The notes under the pieces were generated by a model. The model did not search any database, was not told the origin of the DNA, and saw only the letters and a list, made by a program, of their open reading frames with translations. From assembly GCA_963969495.1 (NCBI GenBank), contig OZ018319.1, forward strand, positions 209,024,247 to 209,088,246: a stretch of DNA of 64,000 bases. The letters run 5' to 3'. This DNA is from Ceratothoa steindachneri (lineage: Eukaryota > Arthropoda > Malacostraca > Isopoda > Cymothoidae). Of the stretch, positions 11,262-23,190 are shown piece by piece. The position numbers and the translations under genes were made by a program. Positions within the stretch are counted from its first letter, which is position 1; every line of letters begins with the position of its first letter.

Positions 11262-13910
11262 TTATCTGATGGAGGGGGAAATATTAAAATATTGCTCGCT
11301 TGTAAACGCGGTTAGTGTTGGGTTTGAGGCAAAGAATTTGTCTAGTCTATGTGTAAAGAAATCGACTCTAGTGCAGTCAATTACGGTACGGAGGAGACCA
11401 TTCCATAAGTTAACAATTCGATTTAATAAAAAATAAATAGACTCGTTCAAGTTAAACTCTTTTCCTATAATTTTACAACTATTTCCTGGTCTGTAATTTA
11501 ATTGGTCGATTGTAAACTACTTGTTTCAGTTTATCGTAACTATGCCTTTGATGATTTTAAATACTTGAATTAAGTTACCTCTTATTCTACGGTGGGTTAA
11601 TGGGAAGAGATTTAACTTCTTCAGATAATCCACATAAAGCTCATTTTTTTAACTTATGTATAATTTTGGTAATACTACGTTGAATCCGCTCTAGCTTATT
11701 TACATTTTTTGGTAGTAACGGCACCAGACTTGAACACACTATTCCAGAAAACGACGGACTAAAAGATTGTAGAGAGTACCTAAGTATTATTACTTTGGAT
11801 TTATGCTCATATGACCTTCCTATAAAATCCATTATTTTTTTCGCCATCCTGGTAACTTCTATGCATTGTAACTGGGTTTTAGGTTAATCGATACTGTTAC
11901 CCCTAAATTTGTTCTTTAGTCTACGCTTTGCAATCATGTTCCATTCATTGAATAATATGCTCTTTTTTTATTTTTATTTCCTTTGTAGAGCCCTTTATAT
12001 TTATCCGCGTTGAAGCACATTTGCCAAGTTTGGGCCCAACGTGATAACTCGTCTGAATTATATTTCATATCTTCTACTTTATCATGTGAGTGTAGAGCAT
12101 TGCCGATTTTTGTATCGTCCACATACTTGAGATTTTGGACCTTATACCTTCGTCATTGCGTCAATGTAGAGTGGAAAGAGGCCAGGCCATAAAACTGAGC
12201 CCTGGGGAACCGCGCTAGTTACATTGAGCCATTTAGTTGCCTTGCCTTTCATGGCCACTCTTTTGTTGAGCCAATTCTTAAGCCATCTTGATATGTCGCC
12301 ATCTATTTCTGTGCGATTCTAATTTTATCATTAGACGTTTATGAGGAACTATGTCGAAGGCCTTCTGGAAATCAAGAAATAAGATATCAATGGCTTTACT
12401 CTCATTTTATAGATTAAGAATATCGTTAAAGAAGTCCAAAAGGTTTGTGAGGCAGGAACGTTTGTTACGACGGCCATGCTAGGTATCTTTAAGAATGCTG
12501 TTTGCCTCAAAATCGTTCATAATTCTGTTCTTTATGAGTGTTTCAAGAATTTTGCACACAACTAAGGTTAAGCTAATTAGGCGATAGTCACCTGATATAG
12601 AGTTGCTACTCTTTTTTTAAATATCGGTGTTACATTATATTAAGCACTCCCCAAACTTTTACCACATTGTTTTCAATTACGGTGGTATGTTGTAGAGGGC
12701 CTAAGTCATCTCTTTGGCTTGGCAAAGGGGAAATACTTTGGTATTCTGTAATTAATATTGGTGCGAAGAATGTCTCAAGGATGTTTGTTACTCATCTCTT
12801 CTTCATGGTTTATAAAAGCCTCATTCTTTTCCAATAATAATCCTATAGTTTATGGTGCTATTCTTCCCTTTCTGATATAGCTATTGAATTATTTAGTGTT
12901 CTTTATACTTTGATTCACTATTTGTATCTTCAGGGCCTCTTTTACTTTCCTTGATTATTTTTTTTGGCTTCACGCCGAAAGCTTATGAATTTTTTTCGTT
13001 CATCTTCATTATTTGTGCAAGTAAATTTGTCATGAGCTGTTTTGTTTACAAGTAAACAGTCCGCAAAATCTTTATTCTACCGATTGGGTTTATTATTATG
13101 CAGTGGACATCTATTTTTAATGGTATACAATATACATGCTTGTAACGCATTTAAGAAAATATTAATAAATAGTTCCCTGAAGTTTTTATGTTGGTAATGT
13201 TAGTCAAAATTCTCCAATCCGTTTTACGAAATATTGTTCTAAGTTTACGAAAATTTGCCGTTTAAAATTATGAATTTTCTAACTGCTTGTGCTTGGTTTG
13301 ATTTTATTAATATTAATACACAAAGTTATTTTGTGATGATCGCTATTACTGAAAGTGTCACCAACTTTAAAATCATCAACCAAGTCTTCTTTTGTGGCAA
13401 ATACAAGGTCAAGTGCAATTATTTCCACGAGTTGGAGAATAAATAGGTTGAAAGTACAAACAATCTCGCAATTTAACATACAGTCTATGTCCAGAATGAT
13501 CATATAAGGTGTTACCCCATTTAGATAGAGGTAATTTGAAATCACAAAAAATACGATATCTTGAGTGTTACTTATTTCTGCATTTTCTTTCGTAAATCTC
13601 TTAGTCAGGTTGCACTAAAGTACCTGGTGTTCTGCATATTAATGTAGGGATAATCTTTGTTCCTAAGTTGTTTTTTTAAGAGAATGTAAACTATATCAAC
13701 CTTCCTAATTGCAGTTTTGAAATTCAAATATGGTTAAGACTTTCTTTGATTAAAAATACTACGACTCCATTAAATTTATTAACTCTACTATTTCTAAATT
13801 TTTAATAAACGGGAAGCTTATATTAAGCGAGAAAGTTTCTGTCTCCTTAATATTTCGCCCAAATTTGGAATGCCAATGGCATCATAATTCTCTGACCAAA
13901 TACATAATTC
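11262..13910 (-). pseudogene. CR1-type non-LTR retrotransposon, endonuclease-RT relic
   Basis: The minus strand keeps the pieces of a LINE ORF2 in the right order across several frames. The endonuclease tail has an ENYDAIGI-like block near 13895 and then GDTFSNSDHH (13365-13330, the catalytic SDH box). The reverse transcriptase has DILFLDFQKAFDIVPHKR (about 12386-12330), VTSAVPQGSVLWPG (about 12231-12190) and YVDDTKIGNA (about 12128-12097, the YxDD active-site box, here YVDD). Next come a thumb region with FIGRSYEHKSK and KLERIQR (11847-11641) and the C-terminal LNRIVNLWNGLL block ending near 11262. That ending is typical of CR1-like elements. Stops and frameshifts interrupt every block, so the copy is dead. 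No 5' ORF1 is recognisable. Confidence 0.82.
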
Positions 13911-14949
13911 AGAGAGTTACCCACGGATCATGAGATGATCTTGCGTTTGAAGTGCCCATTGTGCCTTACAATCCGAAAGTTATCTTAGATAGGAGGAGAA
14001 TCATTAGAGGAGACTGAAGCTGTTTTGAGTGCCGCCTCCAACGAAAATCAAGTTTAAGGTAAAATCAATCTAACATTGAAAGTAACAAATTCATAAAGAG
14101 ATTGCAATGATTGGGCCAAGGATTCGATGTTACGGTTTGCTTCGGTCAGCTCATCAATTATCTTCAGTCTGAGCTGAAAGGTTCATTAAGCAAACAGCAG
14201 AATACAAGATTGAAAATTATGTATTTATTATAGACAATCAAAATTCATCTAATTTAAAAGAACCAGCAATTCTATCAACCAGGAATAATTATCAATAATA
14301 GATTCAGTCTGGATATACAAATTAAAACCGTAAATCTTACATAATATCGAATCAAGAGAAATGCAAGTAGGCATCACTTCACCAAATTTTCTCAGGAAGA
14401 TGAATTGGTAATATATTTCATGATGGATGAGGAGTACCTAAACTATCTAAAATTCACATATCTTCTAAATCAATCTTTGTGAAATAATATAATTTCAAAT
14501 CAGCCAGGTGTCGATTTTTTAAACATAGCAATAGACAATCAGCAATTTAAAATAGTTGAAAAATATAGTGTTTGTTATTTAAACTAACAAATAAAAACGC
14601 AAAGTAAAAAGAGAAAAAATGCAAAGAATATTTCTATTGTTTATCAAGAATTTTGGACAGCATTCATGATCTTGAAAAATAAAATACTCACCTATATATA
14701 AATAAACATATATAGCCAATTCTAAAAACCTATAAAAATCAAGATAAACCAAGCACAACCCATTAAGCCAATGAGAGATTTAGATGGGAATAACGGCATT
14801 AAATAAACACAAGCACCTGGATACTTAAACAGTCTAAACAATGAAGAACTTAAGTGGAGCTTTGGCACTTACGTGGGAATATTTTAACACGGTCAAGATT
14901 TTGGATGTTCAAGAAATATTGAACATAAAAGCCGATCCGAAAGAAGACC
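13911..14949. other. no recognisable gene
   Basis: This lies upstream of the CR1-type relic, where its lost 5' part would be expected. No motif is readable. Confidence 0.4.
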
Positions 14950-15162
14950 TCAAACTGGTAATAAAATATGATAGCAATAATCATCAATATCATTTAAATA
15001 CAATAAAATGAAAAATAAGTATAAAATAAATCTTCTTAAAAAAATACCAACCGATGGAACAGAATTGAAAGTGGGAAGAGAATTCAGTGGACGAATCGTT
15101 TTATGTACGAATTTTCGATATATAAGATTAACGTATTCAAAATGAAAGGAATTCTTCTGCAC
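14950..15162 (-). pseudogene. possible LINE RT C-terminal fragment
   Basis: A 70-residue minus-strand frame contains RKFVHKTIRPLNSLPTF. It resembles the short conserved block near the C-terminus of many arthropod LINE polymerases (R..N..I..WN.LP). No other RT block is nearby. Could be chance. Confidence 0.27.
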
Positions 15163-17580
15163 AAGATCAGAGAGAATGGCGCAATTACATATATTTTGAG
15201 GTTATCCTCTTTGTGGAAGAGAGTATGATAAGCCGTTTCAATGCAGTCATACTTTAAAATTTGAGGTAGGGGGAATTCTATAAATTTGTTAGATAAGCAT
15301 TCTGTATTTGTCTACTTGTTTCCAATGATCTTGAGGTTTGGTGGTAACAAAATCAAAGTGAAGCGTCAATCAAGGCTTTAGAGTAGTCTAACCATGCATA
15401 AAGCAAGCAATTGTTAAAATTCCCTTCTGACTTTATGTAGACGATCGAGAACAAAACTTTATATATTTAGATAAAAAAAAGCTTCCTCTCTACGAAATAA
15501 CACAATAAATTGTCAACGCAAACGCCATTTTCTAGCAAATCAGAATAACATTTGCTCCTTTCTTCAAATAGTTGCAGCAGGAAGGCAAAAAAATAAGAAG
15601 TGGCTACTCGCTAACAAGAAAACCATTGTACCGATAGATCACAAATGGGCTCTTGGTTGGCGTTATTCTAACCATAGAAAATGACAGGGGTTTATCCAAA
15701 TCTTTAAAGAAGATTTACAAGTATGTCATGTACATATATGCTGTCTAAGTGAAAGTATTTCTAATCCTTAACAAAATGTGAAATAAATTATTAATCAGTG
15801 AAAGTCAAGGATGTAACAATCGTTTAAACTGATCCTTCCTGCCCAACAATTCAAAACTACTTTCAAAGTGAATTCCTTTAGAATGCGATAGTGGTCTAAA
15901 TAATGGGTTTTTGATCCTTTAATCCAAGGGTCTACAAACCTTTCAGTTAGAGGGCCACATCATATACTTCTCACATTTTCCCGAACTAAAGAACAAAAGT
16001 TTTTATAAATAGAATAATGAACTAATGACTTTTATTTGGGAGGGAAGTGGACTGCATGATAGGATTAATAAAAAAAGAGTGGCAATTAAGTAAAAGGGAC
16101 ACTGCTTATGCTCAGAAAGTAAAAGGGTCAAGCTTTAGTCCTCTGATGGAAGAAGCGTTTACTTACTTAACGATGATAAAATCATCTATTCATTTTTTTA
16201 ATTAATTTTATTTACTAAAATTTAGCAAGAATTTCCCTGAAGTGAGAATGTGGAATAGAAAGAAAATAAACACGCCTTGAGAAAGAACTCCAGTAAAACA
16301 AATCAAAGAAATTCCAAGTAAACATGTAGCCATCGTTAAAGCAGAAAAAAAATATTCTGTATGTTCCTGTCTACACAAGTACATGCTAAGCATTGCAGAT
16401 AATTCCTTAACAAAAGTATTTTAGAATTGATTTTGAATTCACACAAAACAAGAGATTCGGCCCCGCTATAAAAGGCAGTAGGAAACATACATTTTTAAGA
16501 AACAAACACATACTATGGCCTAGCAATTGGATAATTTAATCTTAACCTACAAATCAGAATATTTTTGGAATAGAATTAATTACAGAATTTTACAGAATTA
16601 TGAAAAGCCAAAAAAAAACAATATCCACTCAAGGCTGGTTTAAGAAAGAGGTGTAATGGTGTAAATCATGATAAAAGGTAGGTAAAAATAAAGAGGATAT
16701 GGATACAGAAGTAGTTTTATAACTCCTCTTTCTTCTAAGTTCTATTTAAAGTAATCTTTATTCATTTAACTCTTAAACATATTTAGTGTAGAGCTTTCAA
16801 CGGCTTTCGTAGGCAATTTATTTCAAATTCGCGTTATTTATAGATGGGTAATTTTAAGATTTCCCATGAATTGGAAAATTGTCATGGGAGTGTTTATAAC
16901 ATAACATCACGCTATGATTTAAATAATCTCTATTGTTGGAAAACGAGAAGTGTGCATATAGAGACGCATATTAACAGAATTAATGGAAAATGATGCGTCT
17001 CAGAATTGTAAGTCCAATTTCAAGATGAAAGGCCACTTTGTAACTCTGGCTTTCAGACGAAAAAATTCATCATAAGACCATTCCTGTCCACCCGCAAAAT
17101 GACAGGTACTAATTATGAGCTGGAAGAAAACGAGATGGTAGCCTCGGTTTGTATTCAAACCTCAAGCAATTTTAAATGTAAATTTATAACTCCTGTTTAA
17201 TTTATTCTCTTGAAGATTTAAAAATACTTAAATTTTATAGCTGCCAAAAAATGCGTGCTCACTTTTTTCGGTGACTTCGTTTATGTATATATGTACATGG
17301 TGTTAATAAAACATCGAAACAAGAGAATTTATATAAATATTTTAGAATAGTTAATTAATTAGTAATATACATAGTTTTTCTTTGCCGGTAATAATATCAG
17401 CTCGACGTAGGAAGAACAACTAGAAGTTTTACTCATGAGTGCGCGCGATGGTTGGCCATATCGACGGTTCGCAGATGAATTCATTGCAAGTCATCCCGGA
17501 CGAGTTTCTCTCTCATTTGATCCATGAAGAAATTAATGGAAGAATTACATTTAACAGGGAATCGATGGGCAGACCCTGTC
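15163..17580. other. no recognisable gene; one hAT-terminus-like word
   Basis: No coding motif. At 15927-15965, CAAGGGTCTACAAACC followed by GAGGGCCACATC looks like one terminus of a hAT-type element (compare CAGGGGTTTCCAAACT at 39842). No matching opposite end or 8-bp duplication was found. Confidence 0.35.
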
Positions 17581-17589
17581 AGGACGACA

Positions 17590-18373
17590 AACCATACCAC
17601 TAGGAATGAAAGAACGTGATTTTGTAAATGTGATAACTGTTCTAACAAATCACGGCGTGGCATATCTTTGGAATTGCGGGAATGGAAGATTTTAAAGACC
17701 GGGAATTTTAAACCGCACAAGTTTCAAATGTTACATAGGTTGAAGGTGGACGACCATAACAGATGTAGGTAGAGAGTTGAGTAGTTCTCTAATGAATTGA
17801 ACGATAACCACCGTTTCACAGACAAATGTTTGTTTTTCAGCGAAGAAGCTTCATATGTTTTACGTTAATAGTTGGAACAGACAAGTAAATCCACTGTGTA
17901 TGTGCAATACCAAATGGAAAGTAGGACAGATTAATGTGATATGTGCCCTTAGGTAAATTGGTGAGTCAGAAAATTTATTGGAAGGTATTGGCACAGGGGC
18001 TACATACACACCATGTTGGGATACGATGAAGGTCGCCATGAGTCGTTCCATCAGGAAGGTGTCTATTGCAATTACGCTCCAGCGGTAACAAACTGGTTGG
18101 TTGATAATTTACCTAAATGGATTGGGAGACATCAAAGTATTAAATGATCCCCATCGCTTTCCAAATCTGAATCCGCTTTATTTCTTCTTCAGGAGTCTGC
18201 AGAAGAAGAAGATTCGCTTAGTGGAAATCAGAGATAGTGTTCAGTTGAAGCAAAGCATCGCAAAGGAATACGCTAAGATCGAACGAGATACTCGTGACTG
18301 CATCTTGTACATTTCCATTTCACTAAAGGCATCAAAATGGGTCTATTGCACATCGTTGAAATTATATTGAAAT
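17590..18373 (+). pseudogene. mariner/Tc1-superfamily DDE transposase relic (DUF4817 type)
   Basis: On the plus strand, SRRGISLELREWKILKTGNF and then KPHKFQMLHRLKVDD (about 17640-17760) match the second helix-turn-helix and linker of arthropod transposases with a DUF4817 N-terminus. Further on, a QEGVYCNYAPAV block (about 18047-18085) stands where QDGAPPH would hold the second catalytic aspartate. KWIGRHQS and then PNLNPLYFFFRSLQKKKIR (18115-18210) match the WIGR...SPDLTPLDFFLWG..K region. Key aspartates are replaced and several stops intervene. The last 90 residues (18101-18370) remain open. Clearly dead. The termini were not found. Confidence 0.6.
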
Positions 18374-18733
18374 GATATTGATTAAAATCAAACATTTGTT
18401 TGTGGCGAGACGTTATGAACAATCTAGTTTTGAATTAGAAATTGAAAGGATACATTACTAGATGAAATCTTATCCTGAAATGCAACGCTTGAAAACAGCA
18501 TGGTTTGTTAAAGTGACTACTCATTTATAATAATAATTTAAAAATTATAAAAATAATAATAATAAGAAGCAGAGAAGTAAGAAAAGTGAGAAGCGATAGA
18601 AACATCTTTGCAAAAACGTTATTGAATCAAGTTTCTCAAACAAAGTGTAAAAATTAGGGTAAGTGAAATTATGTGTAAAGTCGTAATTTCCGCATTTATT
18701 CACCTTATCTGTATGTAGTCTCTCTCTCTTTAT

Positions 18734-18737
<4 letters not shown>
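18374..18737. other. no recognisable gene
   Basis: Spacer between the DDE relic and the (TA)n tract. It ends in a short (TC)n run at 18719-18728. Confidence 0.4.

Positions 18738-18791
<54 letters not shown>
18738..18791. repeat. (TA)n microsatellite
   Basis: A pure TA tract. Its right flank starts a segment that is repeated in inverted orientation at 21757. Confidence 0.95.
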
Positions 18792-18794
<3 letters not shown>

Positions 18795-18796
18795 CT

Positions 18797-18817
18797 TTTG
18801 AAGACCATGGTATATTC
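18797..18817 (-). repeat. inverted-repeat partner of 21755-21775
   Basis: TTGAAGACCATGGTATATT occurs here on the plus strand and at 21755-21775 on the minus strand. Next to it, in the same order, is a second shared word (tgtcttttttagtc: 18857-18872 here, reversed near 21733-21746). Each copy lies between the block and its nearest (TA)n tract. Confidence 0.65.
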
Positions 18818-18953
18818 CGCCTTCATCAATTTCCTTAGGTAACTTTCTATTTCTCTTAATGTCTTTTTTAGTCCATCTTGTAGATAGTAGATAATATGTC
18901 ATATGTTCATATCTCTTTTTAATAAATGCGTTTTATAAAAACAAACTTAAATT

Positions 18954-18988
18954 GCTGAGCTTTCGATCGATTCAATCATCTTCGGAGC
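18954..18988 (-). ncRNA. hammerhead-like hairpin at a Penelope-like end
   Basis: The minus strand reads CCGAAGAU, a 3-4 bp stem (GAU..AUC) around a short loop, then GAAAGCUCAGC. The order is that of a hammerhead core (CUGANGA, stem II, GAAA), with U to C in the first box and one extra U before the stem. The same layout recurs near other Penelope-like pieces (40831, 47222, 56888). Activity is doubtful by eye. Confidence 0.35.
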
Positions 18989-19504
18989 GTCTTTAGGTAT
19001 TCTTTCTTCCTTTACCGATGAAGTATGGTGGAGTCTGAATCAGGTTGAATGAAAAGAAAGTTCAAGTCAAGTTCAAGTTAATGAAAGTGATAAAATGTGT
19101 ACTAGGTTTTCATAGGTGTGAAATTGTTAACTAGTGCGGCCTGGTGTTGAGGGCATCACTAGCATACTTTCTTCTTATTGTTCGTTTATTTTTTTTCCCT
19201 CCGTCAATAATATTGCTGACCAGGTTCTTCCATTGTGTTATAATCTTTGTTTATCCTTTTGGTAGGTTCCTCCGTCGTGGCTTTCAAGGCTTACAAGTAG
19301 TTCTTTGCTAAATATTCTTTTCTAGTTTCATATGGGCATTTTTACCTCTTTCAATGGTACTTTATAACTTTGTTATTTATTAATTATTTATTTCCCTTCC
19401 GCTTAAATTTTTGCTATGCTTGTTGTTATTGCAGTTGATTTATCTTCCTAATTTTATCTTGGTTTACTTGGTTAATTAATTATTCCATTCTCATTTTTAA
19501 TTCG

Positions 19505-19690
19505 AATCTTAGTTTAGGCACTTCGCCTCTTTTGGTTTACATTTTTGTTATTGATTTTAGCTTGGGCACTTTGCCTCTTTTTTATACTTTTTATTGTTCT
19601 TTCTCTTCTTTTAGTTTTAGTTAAATCTTAATTTGGGCACTTTGCCTCTTTTTATTAAAGTTTATTGCTCTTTGTTTATTGATTTTTTTT
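19505..19690. repeat. three-copy tandem repeat, ~50-70 bp
   Basis: The word ttgggcactttgcctctttt, or a close variant, occurs at about 19513, 19562 and 19636, with related T-rich spacers. Local duplication, no coding content. Confidence 0.65.
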
Positions 19691-19932
19691 GACTTGTTTC
19701 GATTTTTGTATCATTGTTAGGTGTAGATGGGTCATATATTTTCTCTTGCACATTTTCTTCCACTGGTGAATAGAGATGTCCTTTCTACTGTGCGTTGTCT
19801 GTATTGCGGTAAATCTAGATTGTTGTTGATTGTTGGAAGTATTTCTTGTAACACTTTGTCCCATGTCTTTCTCACTAGCCTCTGGATATCTATATTGATC
19901 GGTTTGAGTCCAGTCTTATCGTTTAGAACCGA

Positions 19933-21400
19933 TTATCGAATACGGTCGATCCTTTTCGTGCCAGTAATAAGCAGTGTGTCTTGATTCTGTACCCTCTGCA
20001 TCATCCAGTGAGAGGTACAACTTGCCATCTGCGTGATCACGGCCGGGTACACCAAGACAGAGCGTGCCAGGGCCGTGTATAGTTTCTTCTTATTTGGCAC
20101 GTTGAGGCTTCGGAAACGGCACAGTTTCTTCAGCACTCTTTTGGCTAGGGAGACTCTGTTGTTTATGTGGGCCTTATATCCTGGTTTGTGAGGATAAATT
20201 TCGTCCTCAACGAGGACGTCGTCTAAGTTCCGGCGGTTCAGCGAAATTATCAGGAACTTCTGGCGGTTAGTCTTTATTTTCCACTTTTTTTCGTAACAAT
20301 TGATGTTATCAATCTCGGCAGCTGTCGCCCTTGTTTGAACTCCAGCGTTCCTGATTGGAATTGGAACAATTTGTGTGATGTCATCTGTGTATTGCAGAAA
20401 CATCGAATCGCCCCTCACTGGAGCAGGGAGGTCTATTGTGCACACGAGGTACAGCAATGGACTCAGACAGCTGCCTTATGGAACTCCCACCTCGAGTCCG
20501 AATTCGGGTCCTTTGTATCTCTCGATCGCGATTTGGGTTCTCCTCTCCATGACATAGTCACAAAGGACCCTTTCCAGGATTAGTTTTATCTGGAGGTTGA
20601 GGATCTTTAATTGTAGCCCTCTCAGCCAAACCTTATCAAAGGCCTTCTTTACATTCCGCAACACCACGTCTACGTATTTCCGCTCAGCTTTGCTGCATGC
20701 GAGTTTTTTCGTTAGGAGGGCGAGGGCGGTCTCCATTCCTCGTCTCCTACGGAACCCATGCTGCTGAGGGTTGTGAGCTCGGCTAGTTGTTCTTGAAGCC
20801 TGTCGCACGGAGCTTCTCGTTGACTTTCGCCACGAATTCCAGCAGGGAGATTGGCCTGTAATTGACCAGTTGATAAGGGGGTTTACCTCCCTAAGGTATG
20901 AAGATTATTTTAGCAATCTTAAAACCATCAGGGAAGTAACCCATGTTCAGTGAAGCTTTATAAACATTTGTGATTCCATGAATGATCTGCTGTGGGGAAT
21001 TTACCAAGTTGTTTTTGGTGATGACCGTGCAGCCTGGTGCCCTTTGTTCAAAGGTTCTCACATTTACCATGACCTCCTCTTGTGTTATGGGATGGTCATG
21101 GCCCGCCATCTTCCTGCCTTCGTTCACTTGATGTTGTGGGTGTGTGCATTGTATAATCTGATTCAGATCTTCGAACAGTTGGCCTTCGAATTCCTGGTTG
21201 AACTCTCATTGTCTTTGGGGTGATATGAAGACGTTTTTCCAATAATTCCTAAATCTGTCTTCTAGAACCGCCGGATCCTCTATATAATATCCGTTATCTT
21301 TTATTTGAACCTTAGATCTTTCGGTGAAAAGAAAACGGTTTTTAAGGGCTATTTATTCCTCCTTGATTGAGCGTAATGTCAATGGAAACGAGCCAATCCG
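19933..21400 (-). pseudogene. Jockey-type LINE reverse transcriptase relic
   Basis: Minus-strand blocks are in order. KDNGYYIEDPAVLEDRFRNY precedes the RT (about 21305-21250). GYFPDGFKIAKIIFIP (about 20938-20891) is the block before RT motif 1. HGFRRRRG and VKKAFDKVWLRGL (20755-20614) are the motif 2/A region. Next is GLEVGVP (20496-20476), and then LQYTDDITQIVPI (about 20400-20360), the YADD box with A to T. NCYEKKWKIKTNRQK (about 20300) and the thumb block LCRFRSLNVPNKKKLYTAL (about 20130-20075) follow. Two long frames survive (20476-20808 and 19933-20457), broken by frameshifts and stops. Order and spelling fit the Jockey group. The endonuclease and 3' end are not visible. Confidence 0.8.
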
Positions 21401-21424
21401 GTGAGTGGAATTTTTAAAATAATT

Positions 21425-21732
21425 TTGATGTTCGATTCCAACTCGTAGCTTTGGTGTTGAGGGCCGGCTCTTCTTCGTTTATTAAGATGGCTTCTATGAT
21501 GTTCAATTTAGCTTTATTTCCCTCTTTTACTTTAATTGTGGTGTTTTCAACCAGAATATCTCTAGTTAAGTTGATGTTATGTGCGCTCTCCATAGGGTTT
21601 TGGGCCCTCCGCTTTGAAGATGTATGGTTAACTCCTCGAAGTGGTGATGGTTGTCATATTAACATATTTCGAGTTATTATGAAGCTTGCAGTCTTCATGG
21701 AAGCAGTTATTCTCGTAAACTATGTTGTTTGA
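21425..21732 (-). pseudogene. Penelope-like GIY-YIG endonuclease relic
   Basis: The minus strand reads NNCFHEDCKLHNNSKYVNMT, then remnants of a GGPK..H block, LVENTTIKV and KLNIIEAILINEEEPALN. That order matches the C-terminal GIY-YIG nuclease of Penelope-like retroelements (Y(I/V)G.T, then N..E...I). The YIG box is mutated to YVN and stops interrupt the middle. It lies just upstream, in the same direction, of the Jockey-type relic, so the LINE may have landed in the Penelope copy. No RT of this Penelope copy remains. Confidence 0.55.
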
Positions 21733-21754
21733 CTAAAAAAGACAGTAAAAATAA

Positions 21755-21775
21755 TATACCATGGTCTTCAACAAA
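21755..21775 (+). repeat. inverted-repeat partner of 18797-18817
   Basis: AATATACCATGGTCTTCAA is the reverse complement of the word at 18797. It lies 38 bp before a (TA)n tract, so the 18.8-21.8 kb block has inverted ends with (TA)n outside. Confidence 0.65.
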
Positions 21776-21809
21776 ATTTGCATCCAAGAAAGACAGTTAC
21801 CCATCTACA

Positions 21810-21812
<3 letters not shown>

Positions 21813-21840
<28 letters not shown>
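21813..21840. repeat. (TA)n microsatellite, left of palindrome
   Basis: A 28-bp TA tract joining directly to the left arm of the palindrome at 21841. Confidence 0.95.
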
Positions 21841-21843
<3 letters not shown>

Positions 21844-21969
21844 TGCAATGTCCCGCAGGAAAAATGAAATGGTGTTTACGAGTACTTTCGGACTTTATTA
21901 AGTTCCTTAATAAAGTTCGAAAGTACTCGGAAAAACCATTTCATTTTTTCCTGCGGGACATTGTATTCA
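21841..21969. repeat. 129-bp palindrome bracketed by (TA)n
   Basis: The left arm (21841-21902) and right arm (21906-21969) are inverted copies of about 62 bp with few mismatches. The arm includes caatgtcccgcaggaaaaa, its complement ttttcctgcgggacattg, and the word gtactttcg. The centre is ttattaa-gttcc-ttaataa. The right arm continues for 35 bp into a tail (21970-22004) that reaches (TA)n. The left arm meets (TA)n directly. The right arm plus tail resembles 61128-61211, the 3' tail of a Penelope-like copy. Confidence 0.9.
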
Positions 21970-22004
21970 TTTGCTACCTTTACGTGATACTTTGTGAGTT
22001 TTTC
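21937..22004 (+). repeat. Penelope-like 3' tail repeat, copy 1
   Basis: This aligns with 61141-61211. Shared words are tttcatttt, a CCTG/CCTC-(c)GGGA block, ttcattt, and then ACGTG.TACTTTGTGAGTTT followed by (TA)n. Confidence 0.65.
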
Positions 22005-22024
22005 ATATATATATACTGTATATA

Positions 22025-22097
<73 letters not shown>
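22005..22097. repeat. (TA)n microsatellite, right of palindrome
   Basis: TA tract with an interruption (actgta, then tttattta) near its left end. Confidence 0.92.
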
Positions 22098-22099
<2 letters not shown>

Positions 22100-22844
22100 A
22101 AGGAGACCTATCTTTTTGTGGAACAGGGTTCAGGAGGAAGAGAGCAGTACTCTTCCTGTCATGAACGACGCTCCAATTATTAGGCCTCTTTACACGCAAA
22201 CGTTTACTTCCCCTAACCCTAACACTTTTTCTCATGAACATCAAAACTTCTCGGCCAGGAATCTTGTTTTATTTTTTCCTTGAGAAAGACATAAAATCTG
22301 TCTCTCTCACTTTATCTCTGAAGAGACTGAATAGCATCTCTGAAAGAGAATTTGTTTAGGGTTTAAGAAGGCTCTCATTAGTCAATGTAATTTTAAAATG
22401 ATAGATTCATTTTACAAATTACTACAGGACTTGAAATCTACCGTCATCGAATATTTAGATCACTGCATTAACTACAATCATTTTATTGTCAACAAGGTTG
22501 ACAAAAGATAACTATTTTTGTTTTCATTTCATTGATTGGGTCAACAAACATAATATTTCGATCAAATCTGAAAATAAAGCAATATTTGGCTCTACCCGAA
22601 TATAATCGGGATGAAATGGCGCATTGCCAAGGCGACCATGATGACGTCAGAGGTACTGAGTGAACAAACTTAATGCCTCTCTAAAAATTTTTATTATGCA
22701 TTAATCTTTTGATTTAACCTTGTATACTCTAAGCTATTTAGAATATTGCATTAATCCCTAGTACATACGACGAAGCTCATTAAGGGGTTAATGATCAATT
22801 TAGTTTTATTTTATGTAAAACAAGGTGAACAGATAAGTCGCGTG
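22098..22844. other. no recognisable gene
   Basis: The plus frame running out of the TA tract to 22283 (RRPIFLWNRVQEEE...) matches no family I know. The rest is unassigned. Confidence 0.4.
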
Positions 22845-23190
22845 CGCTCAATTAATCTGACTTATGACCTTACTACCTTCAAAACCTTTAAAAAGTAGGG
22901 CAATCCGACCCATAATTAGTTTTATTTTAATAATTCCCGTACTAATTTTGGGAGGACCTTGTTAATTATATCATTCAAAAGAAAATATAAAGCAACATAA
23001 GGGTTTCAAATTTCGTTAGAATCAAGCAAATAGTTACGATGTTATTGACCAAATACTGATTGGAAAGTAAAATTGTTACGATCCGACCTACCGCCTGACC
23101 TACGAACCGACATATTAACCTATAGCGTCGTGTGCACGCGATTAAAAATAGTTTGTGAAAAATTCAAATAATTATACAGTGTGTGAAGCC
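22845..23190 (+). repeat. dispersed repeat family, copy 1
   Basis: About 340 bp match 38965-39310 in inverted orientation. Shared landmarks are gaccttactaccttcaaaac, aggaccttg, the phrase cataagggtttcaaatttcg, tagttacgatgttattg, and the region with ccgacctaccgcctgacc. Non-coding. Type unknown, possibly a SINE or MITE. A shorter match lies at about 6430-6500. Confidence 0.65.

Noticed and set aside
18954..18988. Confident functional hammerhead ribozyme call
   Set aside because: The first core box is mutated and an extra base precedes stem II, so I report only a hammerhead-like hairpin at low confidence.
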